This document shows, piece after piece, positions 57,610 to 64,000 of a DNA stretch of 64,000 nucleotides. The notes under the pieces were generated by a model. The model searched no databases. It saw only the letters and a list, made by a program, of their open reading frames with translations, and was not told where the DNA came from. Position numbers and translations under genes: made by a program. How positions within the stretch are numbered: position 1 is the first letter of the stretch; each line of letters begins with the position of its first letter. This DNA comes from an uncultured Clostridia bacterium (GTDB lineage Bacteria > Bacillota > Clostridia > TANB77 > CAG-508): assembly GCA_934133005.1 (NCBI GenBank), contig CAKPAI010000001.1, positions 372,001 to 436,000 of the forward strand, read 5' to 3'.

Positions 57610-57645
57610 CGCCCCAGCCATTTATAACAATGGCTGGGGCGGATT
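57610..57645 (+). terminator. GC-rich terminator of the cassette
   Basis: CGCCCCAGCCATT (57610-57622) and AATGGCTGGGGCG (57629-57641) form a perfect 13-bp stem with a 6-nt loop, then GATTCTTTTAT. It abuts the stop codon of the convergent aminopeptidase gene. Confidence 0.85.
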
Positions 57646-57648
57646 CTT

Positions 57649-59061
57649 TTATGCTTTCCAAAAAGCTTCATATCCTTTATACGCTTGATAAACATCATAT
57701 TTACTTGTTACTTCATAAGGTGCATGCATTGATAAAACTGGAACTCCGCAATCTAATACATCTACGCCTTTATCTGCTAAAATGTAAGCTATTGTTCCGC
57801 CTCCACCTAAATCAACTCTTCCAAGTTCTGAAATTTGGTACGCTATATCTTTTGCTTCAAAAATATTTCTTACTTCTGCAACAAATTCAGCATTTGCATC
57901 AGATGCTCCTGCTTTACCTCTTGAACCTGTATATTTGCAAACTCCTAATCCTCTATTTAGGAACGAAGCATTATTTACTTCTGAAACAGAAGCATATATT
58001 GGATCAATTCCTGCATCAACATCTGCTGATAGCATTTTAGAATTGCAGAATACTTTATCTAACATATTAGGTTTATTTACACCTAATTTATCTAGTACTT
58101 TAGCTAAGAATGTACTAAATACATTTGATGACATTCCTGTATTTCCACAACTTCCAATTTCCTCTTTATCTACTATAATGCAAGCTGCTGTTCTCTTAGG
58201 CATTTCTACATTAAACATTGCAGTAAGTGATGTATATACGCAAACTTTGTCATCTTGACCATATCCTGCAATTAAACTTTCATCTAATCCTAAGCTTCTT
58301 GCTTTCATTGCTGGAACAAGCTCAATTTCTGCACTTAAAAAATCTTTTTCTACTATTCCATATTTTCTATTTAGTAAATTTAATACATTTAATTTTACTT
58401 TTTCAGATACTTTTTCGTCATTATATGGAATGCTTCCTATTAAAAGATTCAAATCCTCTCCTTGTATTCCTTCGCTCAATTTCTTTTGCATTTGTTCTTG
58501 AGCTAGATGAGGTAATAAATCTGTTATCGTAAATATTGGATCATTCTCATCTTCACCAATATTTAATTCCACCTTTTCCCCATTTGTTTTTACAACAACG
58601 CCATGTATTGAAAGAGGAATTGTTGTCCATTGATATTTCTTTATTCCTCCGTAATAATGAGTTTTAAAATATGCAAAACCTTTGTCTTCATAAATTGGAT
58701 TTGGCTTTAAATCTAGTCTCGGAGAATCTGCATGTGCTCCTATTATATTTATTCCATTTTCAATATCATCTTCTCCGATTACTGTTAAAAATAAGTTTTT
58801 ATCTCTATTTATATAGTAAACTTTATCTCCTGGTTTTAATGTTTCATATTCGCAAATACACTTAAATCCATGCTTTTTTGCAAGTTCCACTGAATTCTTT
58901 ACAATCTCTCTTTCAGTTTTTGACTTGCTCAAAAATTCCATATAGCCTTTACTATATTCAAATATCTTTCTTCCTTCTTCTTCCGAAACATTTTCCCAAC
59001 CATTTTTTTTATGGTTAAATAATCTTTCTTTTAATTCTTCACCTTGTGTTTTTTCGCTCAT
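57649..59061 (-). CDS. M18-family aminopeptidase
   Basis: A 470-residue zinc aminopeptidase. IIGAHADSPRLDLKP carries the first metal His, DKEEIGSCGNTGMSS the acidic ligand pair with catalytic Glu, and LSADVDAGIDP and LGGGGTIAYILA follow as in M18 (aspartyl aminopeptidase-like) enzymes; VLSMHAPYEVTSKYD holds the last His. It removes N-terminal residues from cytosolic peptides. Start ATG 59061 (MSEKTQ) follows AAGGAGG; the open frame from 59103 has no site. Confidence 0.93.
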   Translation of the reverse strand: MSEKTQGEELKERLFNHKKNGWENVSEEEGRKIFEYSKGYMEFLSKSKTEREIVKNSVELAKKHGFKCICEYETLKPGDKVYYINRDKNLFLTVIGEDDIENGINIIGAHADSPRLDLKPNPIYEDKGFAYFKTHYYGGIKKYQWTTIPLSIHGVVVKTNGEKVELNIGEDENDPIFTITDLLPHLAQEQMQKKLSEGIQGEDLNLLIGSIPYNDEKVSEKVKLNVLNLLNRKYGIVEKDFLSAEIELVPAMKARSLGLDESLIAGYGQDDKVCVYTSLTAMFNVEMPKRTAACIIVDKEEIGSCGNTGMSSNVFSTFLAKVLDKLGVNKPNMLDKVFCNSKMLSADVDAGIDPIYASVSEVNNASFLNRGLGVCKYTGSRGKAGASDANAEFVAEVRNIFEAKDIAYQISELGRVDLGGGGTIAYILADKGVDVLDCGVPVLSMHAPYEVTSKYDVYQAYKGYEAFWKA

Positions 59062-59235
59062 ATTTTTTCCTCCTTTTCTGCTTGCTAGTATAACATTATA
59101 CATATTATTTTTCTAGTTATTATTATAATTTTTTTTAATTTTATTCACCTTGTAATATTTTATAAAATTATGAATATTCTTTACAAAATTCATTTTTTAG
59201 TGTTTAATATAGTAAAATACTATGGAGATATACTA

Positions 59236-60882
59236 ATGGATACACAAAAAATAACAGAAACAAATGAAGAACAAAAAGATGATGGCTATTTAATTTTAAA
59301 AGAAGCCGAAGATATCATAAAACATAATTCTAATCGTAGCAAGTGGCAAAAGTTTTTACTTTTCTTTTTATTACCTACTCTAATTTTGACTTTGCTATTA
59401 TTTATATTTTCGACAGCATTTGCTTTATCTCGAATGAATAGCACAACAATATTAAATGGAATATCAATACAGGGAATTGATGTTTCAAATTTGACCAAAG
59501 AAGAAGCTTTAAATAAAATTTCTCTTGCAGTAAATGAACATATTTCTCCTAATATACAAGCTTATCATGGAGAATTTGAATGTGAATTTTCACCCTCTCA
59601 ATTAGATGCTAATTTTGACATCACTTCTGCAGTAGATAAAGCCTACGGAATTGGTAAATCTGATAACATATTTAAGAATAATTTTTCAATTTTAAATGTG
59701 CTAATGTCTGGTTTAAATATAAATATTGAAGTAACCTATGATACCGAATCATTAAATTCGATAATCACAAATATAAATGACTTACTACCCGACAAATTAG
59801 TAAACCCAGATTACTACATTGATAATACAAGTTTAATTATTACATCAGGAACTGATGGATATATCGTTGATAATAATAAATTTACTTATGAAGTTTTACA
59901 AGCACTTAGCAACATTCGAGAATCATCTCGTTTTGAAATTCCAGTAAAAAATGCTACTGCTTCAAATATTAATATCGATGAAATTTATAAGAATATATAT
60001 AAGTCTCCAACGGATGCTTATTTTACAACAAATCCTTATACTTTTTATCCTTCATCTACTGGATTAGAATTCGATATCAGCATCGACGATGCAAAAAAAA
60101 TGTTAGAAGAAAAACAAGAACAATATACAATTCCTTTAAAAATAACATATCCAAATGTTTCTACAAATGATATTGGATTTGACGCTTTCCCAGATCAACT
60201 TTCTAGTTTCTCAACCTCTTTCAAAAGTAGTAATTCAAACAGGTCTACAAACATTAGACTTTGTGCTTCAAAAATTAATGGTATTGTTTTAATGCCTGGA
60301 GAAACATTTTCTTTTAATAGTACCGTTGGAAAACGTACACCAGAAGCTGGTTACAAAGAAGCTCCTGCTTACTTAAATGGAAAAACAATAATGGATTATG
60401 GTGGCGGAATTTGTCAAGTATCATCGACACTTTACAATGCTGTTTTATACTCAAATTTGGAAATTACTGAAAGATATAATCATGGTTACCAACCTAGCTA
60501 TGTAAAATCTGGCTTAGATGCAACCGTATCTTGGGGTGGTCCTGATTTTAAATTTACAAACAATAGAAATTATCCAATAAAAATTATGACTGATACTTCT
60601 AACAAAATTTTAAATATATACATATATGGATTAAAAACAGAAAATGATTATACAGTAAAACTAGAAGCAAGATATTTATCAACAGTTTACTATTCTACTA
60701 CTTATCAAAAAGATGCTAGTTTGGCTCCTGGCGAAACCAAAACAATTCAAAGTGGCTCTAATGGATGCAAAACAGCTACATATAAATACTTATACGATAA
60801 AGCCGGAAACTTAGTATCATCAGAATGTATCTCAAGAGACACATACAACCCACATAATGCAATAATAGCAGTTGGCGAATAA
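59236..60882 (+). CDS. VanW-family protein with peptidoglycan-binding-like domain
   Basis: A 548-residue membrane-anchored protein. A cytoplasmic N terminus of about 40 residues and one membrane segment (about 42-66) precede PG_binding_4-type repeats (ISIQGIDVSNLTKEEALNKI is the standard opening). The VanW domain follows (about 330-470: GIVLMPGETFSFNSTVGKRTPEAGYKEAPAY, YGGGICQVSSTLYNA). VanW proteins accompany glycopeptide-resistance clusters, but most, like this one, are chromosomal wall proteins of unknown role. Start ATG 59236 follows GGAG; the frame from 59170 lacks a site. Confidence 0.9.
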   Translation: MDTQKITETNEEQKDDGYLILKEAEDIIKHNSNRSKWQKFLLFFLLPTLILTLLLFIFSTAFALSRMNSTTILNGISIQGIDVSNLTKEEALNKISLAVNEHISPNIQAYHGEFECEFSPSQLDANFDITSAVDKAYGIGKSDNIFKNNFSILNVLMSGLNINIEVTYDTESLNSIITNINDLLPDKLVNPDYYIDNTSLIITSGTDGYIVDNNKFTYEVLQALSNIRESSRFEIPVKNATASNINIDEIYKNIYKSPTDAYFTTNPYTFYPSSTGLEFDISIDDAKKMLEEKQEQYTIPLKITYPNVSTNDIGFDAFPDQLSSFSTSFKSSNSNRSTNIRLCASKINGIVLMPGETFSFNSTVGKRTPEAGYKEAPAYLNGKTIMDYGGGICQVSSTLYNAVLYSNLEITERYNHGYQPSYVKSGLDATVSWGGPDFKFTNNRNYPIKIMTDTSNKILNIYIYGLKTENDYTVKLEARYLSTVYYSTTYQKDASLAPGETKTIQSGSNGCKTATYKYLYDKAGNLVSSECISRDTYNPHNAIIAVGE

Positions 60883-60887
60883 AAAAA

Positions 60888-60921
60888 ATTAGGCCTTCCA
60901 AAAGGAAGGTCTTTTATTATT
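60888..60921 (+). terminator. Convergent terminator of the VanW and lemA genes
   Basis: AGGCCTTCC and GGAAGGTCT pair over 9 bp (one G-U) around AAAA, with T and A runs on both sides. Confidence 0.9.
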
Positions 60922-61480
60922 TATTATCAAAACTTATTTTTACATTTTGTCTTGCTTCGTCTTCTTGAACTTCAAATAGACTAGCTTGTGAGAAATGGAA
61001 CATTCCAGCTATTATATTAGATGGGAACATTTCAATTGAAGTATTATATCTTGTAACTGTGTCATTGTAAAATTGTCTTGAAAAAGATATTTTGTTTTCA
61101 GTTTCATTAAGTTGTCCTGATAAATCTAAAAAGTTTTGATTTGCTTTTAAATCTGGATAACTTTCAGATACAGCCATTATTGTTTTCATTGTATTTGATA
61201 ACTCATTATCAAGTTTTGCCTTTTCTTCAACAGATGAAGCTTTTGTCCAAGCTGTTCTTAATTCTGTAACCTTCTCTAGAGTACCAGCCTCATGTGCCAT
61301 ATATCCCTTTACAATCTCAACTAAGTTTGGTATTAAATCAAATCTTCTTTGTAGTTGAACATCAATTTGGCTCCATGCATTCCCTACTCTTTGCTTTTGT
61401 GCAACAAGTTTGTTGTATGTTCCTGCTATCCAAGCAATTAAAAGTACAACTATTACTAATATAATTATTACAGCAACCAT
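60917..61480 (-). CDS. lemA: LemA-family protein
   Basis: A 187-residue LemA protein. An N-terminal membrane segment (3-20) is followed by the signature YNKLVAQKQRVGNAWSQIDVQLQRRFDLIPNLVE and a helical bundle ending NIIAGMF. Function is not settled; LemA proteins are bacterial membrane-associated helical proteins often next to TPM or DUF2207 genes, as here (the divergent neighbour is DUF2207). Start ATG 61480 follows AAAAAGGAGG. Confidence 0.94.
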   Translation of the reverse strand: MVAVIIILVIVVLLIAWIAGTYNKLVAQKQRVGNAWSQIDVQLQRRFDLIPNLVEIVKGYMAHEAGTLEKVTELRTAWTKASSVEEKAKLDNELSNTMKTIMAVSESYPDLKANQNFLDLSGQLNETENKISFSRQFYNDTVTRYNTSIEMFPSNIIAGMFHFSQASLFEVQEDEARQNVKISFDNK

Positions 61481-61523
61481 AGTTTACCTCCTTTTTGTAC
61501 AATGCTACCATAAAATTTTTAAA

Positions 61524-61546
61524 ATATCAATCTTTATCATTGATAT
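61524..61546. promoter_or_regulatory. Inverted repeat between lemA and the DUF2207 gene
   Basis: ATATCAAT (61524-61531) and ATTGATAT (61539-61546) are perfect arms 7 bp apart. Each arm overlaps a TTGATA -35 element, one for each strand, so one protein could control both genes. Confidence 0.55.
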
Positions 61547-61568
61547 TATCTAATTTTTATGCCATAAT
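61540..61568 (+). promoter_or_regulatory. Promoter of the DUF2207 gene
   Basis: TTGATA (61540-61545) and CATAAT (61563-61568), 17-nt spacer. The mirror element for lemA is TTGATA-17-TAGCAT on the minus strand, weaker. Confidence 0.55.
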
Positions 61569-61591
61569 TTTATTCATAGGGGGATTGATTT

Positions 61592-63343
61592 ATGAAAAAA
61601 CATCTAAAACTTATTTTTTCATTTCTGATACTATTAGCAGTATTGTTAGTTTCAAAAATAGTAGATGCTAACTCCATCGATAGTATTTCTATGGATATCT
61701 ACATTGATAATTCTGGAAATGCTTCTGTTACAGAAGTTTGGTCTTGTTATACAAACCAAGGGACCGAAGTTTATCATCCATATTACAATTTAGGAAACTC
61801 TGTTATTTCTAATTTATCAGTTTCAGAAGAAAACACAAATTATACTACATTACCATCTTGGAATACGTCGGGTACACTTGATAATAAAGCCTATAAATGT
61901 GGTATCAATAAAATTTCAAATGGTGTTGAACTTTGCTGGGGCATTAGCTCTTATGGAAGTCATACATACACAGTGAATTACAATATATCAAACTTTGTAG
62001 CTGATTTAACAGACTCTCAAATGATATATTGGACGCTTATTCCATATGAATTTTCAAATACAATCGGTAATGTATATATCAAAATTCATACAAACTTTGA
62101 CATTCCACAAACTACAGATGTCTGGGGTTATGGTAACTATGGCGGAACATGCTATGTTTATGATGGTTATATTGAAATGCAATCAGAAGGTACTCTTGGA
62201 AAGTCTGAATATATGACAATTCTTGCAAAATTTCCAGAAGGTACATTCAATGTTGCAGATAATTCTTTAAACCATGACTTTGATTATTATTACAATATGT
62301 CACAAGAAGGCGCTATAAACTATGAAGAAAATTCTTCAAACTTTAGTGTATTCAACATATTTGATGCTTTATTTTCACTTATGCCTTTCTTTATCTTTTT
62401 ATTTTCTTTTATCTTCGTTGGAAAAAGAATTAAAGAAAGCAGTCTTACAATTGATAAAGAAGCTAAAAAGGCCATTAAAAATGCAGAATATTTTAGAGAT
62501 ATTCCTTGCAATAAAGATTTATATTTAGCTTATTATGTTGCTACCAAATATGGTTTAGCTAGTCAAAAAACTAATTTGCTTGGTTCTGTAATTTTAACTT
62601 GGTTAAAAAATGGAATTATAAAAATCGAGAAACGTGAAACAGGAAAAATATTTAAAAAAGAAAATTCTGTAATAATTCTAAACCAAGATTATTTAAATAA
62701 ATCTCAAACATTAAATTTAAATAATTTTGATGACTTGTTAAAGCAAAAGGAATTTGAGTTATATAAAATGCTTTTTGAAGCAAGCAAAGATGGAATTCTA
62801 GAAAATAAAGAATTTGAAACTTGGTGTTCAAAACATTATTCTACAATATTAAATTGGTTTGACAATGTTATAAGTATTGTTGATGACAAATTAGTTAATG
62901 AAAAACTTATCGTTACTACTGAAAAAAAGAAATTTGGATTCTTAACTTTAAAATTAAAATGTGCTTCATCTACTTTAAATCAATATGCTGTTGAGCTTTC
63001 TGGTTTGAAGAAATATCTTAATGATTACACTTTAATATCAGATAGAGAAGCCATTGAAGTTACTTTATTTGAAGATTATTTAATCTTTGCTCAAATGCTT
63101 GGAATTGCGAACAAAGTAGCAAAAGAATTTAAAGAATTATATCCAGATATAATAGAACAATCAAATTTTTATTCTTACGATTACATATTATTTATTAATA
63201 CTTGTTCTTATAATGGTATATCCAGAGCTTCTGCTTCACAATCTAGAGCTCAAAGCTATTCATCCGGTGGAGGAGGATTTTCTTCTGGCGGAGGCGGAGG
63301 TGGTTCCTTCGGCGGTGGAGGTGGCGGAGGCGGATTCCGTTAA
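61592..63343 (+). CDS. DUF2207 membrane protein
   Basis: A 583-residue exported protein. A signal peptide (1-26) precedes a beta-rich external domain (IYIDNSGNASVTEVW). A membrane segment lies near residue 262-282 (LFSLMPFFIFLFSFIFVG), and a second half of mixed helices follows. The end is a Gly/Ser-rich tail (SSGGGGFSSGGGGGG, SFGGGGGGGGFR) typical of DUF2207 proteins. DUF2207 and LemA commonly neighbour each other. The promoter shares an inverted repeat with lemA. Confidence 0.93.
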   Translation: MKKHLKLIFSFLILLAVLLVSKIVDANSIDSISMDIYIDNSGNASVTEVWSCYTNQGTEVYHPYYNLGNSVISNLSVSEENTNYTTLPSWNTSGTLDNKAYKCGINKISNGVELCWGISSYGSHTYTVNYNISNFVADLTDSQMIYWTLIPYEFSNTIGNVYIKIHTNFDIPQTTDVWGYGNYGGTCYVYDGYIEMQSEGTLGKSEYMTILAKFPEGTFNVADNSLNHDFDYYYNMSQEGAINYEENSSNFSVFNIFDALFSLMPFFIFLFSFIFVGKRIKESSLTIDKEAKKAIKNAEYFRDIPCNKDLYLAYYVATKYGLASQKTNLLGSVILTWLKNGIIKIEKRETGKIFKKENSVIILNQDYLNKSQTLNLNNFDDLLKQKEFELYKMLFEASKDGILENKEFETWCSKHYSTILNWFDNVISIVDDKLVNEKLIVTTEKKKFGFLTLKLKCASSTLNQYAVELSGLKKYLNDYTLISDREAIEVTLFEDYLIFAQMLGIANKVAKEFKELYPDIIEQSNFYSYDYILFINTCSYNGISRASASQSRAQSYSSGGGGFSSGGGGGGSFGGGGGGGGFR

Positions 63344-63364
63344 ACTCTAAATAACTATAAAATA

Positions 63365-63395
63365 AAAAGGTATCTTTTGATACCTTTTATTATTT
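63365..63395. terminator. Bidirectional terminator
   Basis: AAAAGGTATC and GATACCTTTT form a perfect 10-bp stem around TTTT, with T runs on both strands; it lies between the convergent DUF2207 gene and the nucleotidyltransferase gene. Confidence 0.9.
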
Positions 63396-64000
63396 TAATT
63401 CCACTTTTGTATTTTCTTCAATTCTGTTCTCTCTAATAGGAAATACTCTCTTTTCTCTTTCTACAAATCCTCTAATTTGTGCAGTTGGCATTACCCAAGT
63501 ATATGCTCCTATGAAAGAACCTGGCAATGTAGTCGAATTAGCTCCAAGTCTTGAATTATCTCCAACTATCGCTCCAAAGAAATCTGTTCCTACATCGAAT
63601 TTTTCACCCTTAGAATTTTTTACTTTTATGTTTTGTTGATCAAATCTTCTATTAGCTAAAATAGTTCCAGAACCAATTCTGGTTGATTTTCCTATTATAC
63701 TATCTCCTGCAAATGTAAAACTTTGTACTTTTGCTTTATTTTGGATTATACTATGTTTTATTTCTGCTCCATGACCTATCACACAGTTATCTCCGATTAT
63801 TGTATATGGTCTTATTAGGGCTCCTGACTGAATCTCACAATTTTTTCCTATTATTACAGGTCCTTCAATACTAACATTTGAATGTATCTTTGTTCCTTCT
63901 CCTATTATGTAGTTTCCTTCTATCGAAACAAACTCGCCTAATTCTCCTTTGTTTATTTTTACATTATCTTTTTCAATCTTTTCTTTAATAAAAGGTTTTA
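63390..64000 (-). CDS. Left-handed beta-helix (hexapeptide) sugar nucleotidyltransferase, C-terminal part only
   Basis: The minus-strand frame is open to the right edge; no start lies inside. The visible 203 residues begin FIKEKIEKDNVKINKGELGEF and then show repeated hexapeptide turns (YIIGEGTKIHSNVSIEGPVIIG, GALIRPYTIIGDNCVIGHGAEI), the left-handed beta-helix of GlmU- or MurNAc-1-phosphate-uridylyltransferase-like enzymes. The catalytic nucleotidyltransferase domain would be upstream, outside the window. A role in UDP-GlcNAc or cell-wall precursor synthesis is plausible. Confidence 0.8.
   Translation of the reverse strand, partial: KPFIKEKIEKDNVKINKGELGEFVSIEGNYIIGEGTKIHSNVSIEGPVIIGKNCEIQSGALIRPYTIIGDNCVIGHGAEIKHSIIQNKAKVQSFTFAGDSIIGKSTRIGSGTILANRRFDQQNIKVKNSKGEKFDVGTDFFGAIVGDNSRLGANSTTLPGSFIGAYTWVMPTAQIRGFVEREKRVFPIRENRIEENTKVELK

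Noticed and set aside
57302..57698. Minus-strand open frames over the GC-rich cassette
   Set aside because: The plus-strand gene has the promoter, ribosome site and terminator; the minus frames have none and run through the terminator stem.
1..64000. CRISPR arrays, insertion sequences or prophage
   Set aside because: No regularly spaced repeats, transposase or integrase genes, or phage structural genes were seen; the only possible element trace is the short remnant at 21938-22069.

Overview
The window is AT-rich (about 30% GC by eye), gene-dense DNA from a Gram-positive-type anaerobe, most likely an uncultured gut-type member of the Clostridia. Supporting signs are a four-subunit 2-oxoacid:ferredoxin oxidoreductase with ferredoxins, the oxygen-sensitive class III ribonucleotide reductase NrdD/NrdG, D-Ala-D-Ala carboxypeptidase, LCP and sortase-type wall proteins, near-perfect TTGACA-17-TATAAT promoters, AGGAGG ribosome sites, frequent GTG/TTG starts and U-tailed hairpin terminators. 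Species-level assignment is not possible from sequence alone.

Layout, left to right. A truncated sortase gene lies at the left edge (1-246). A small gene of foreign composition (491-943) is followed by a minus-strand operon fic - porG - porD - porA - porB - ferredoxin (5312 to 1040). A pilin-like surface protein and a divergent XRE regulator share two copies of a candidate operator. The operon from 12727 down to 7100 encodes a membrane protein, response regulator, histidine kinase, signal peptidase I, DNA polymerase III delta' and the YaaT/RicT PSP1 protein. Then come an 8-kb cyclic-glucan-synthase-like gene and a CwlD-like amidase carrying a +1 frameshift. rpoB-rpoC has a long leader holding a terminator-like hairpin and a 43-codon ORF. 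nrdD-nrdG is followed by two giant surface proteins (1831 and 1660 aa) with SdrD/Cna-B-like modules and non-canonical sorting signals. Initiator tRNA-Met is next, then a toxin-antitoxin pair with a 27-bp inverted-repeat operator, comEA, a D,D-carboxypeptidase, an LCP ligase, CvpA, DUF5711-like and YkvI-like membrane proteins (the last with a +1 frameshift), a Gld-type ABC system, yhbY, a CmpB-like membrane protein, tRNA-Arg(UCU), a radical SAM enzyme, a GC-rich one-gene cassette, an M18 aminopeptidase, a VanW protein, divergent lemA / DUF2207, and a truncated left-handed beta-helix nucleotidyltransferase at the right edge.

How the genes work together: por plus ferredoxin handles oxidative decarboxylation of 2-oxoacids, and nrdDG makes deoxynucleotides anaerobically. 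Sortase, the giant repeat proteins, LCP, VanW, amidase, carboxypeptidase and glucan synthase form a large cell-envelope programme.

The most unusual observation concerns the codon CGG. Reading every gene by eye, I found no in-frame CGG in the intact native genes. It occurs in the two compositionally foreign genes (491-943, 57375-57587) and at exactly two other places, both +1 frameshift points (amidase at 21613, YkvI-like at 51338). Both have the same context, CGG AGC AG, with the protein resuming as Gly-Ala in the +1 frame. This suggests either CGG-dependent (possibly programmed) +1 frameshifting in an organism that decodes CGG poorly or not at all, or a recurrent mutation or assembly error.
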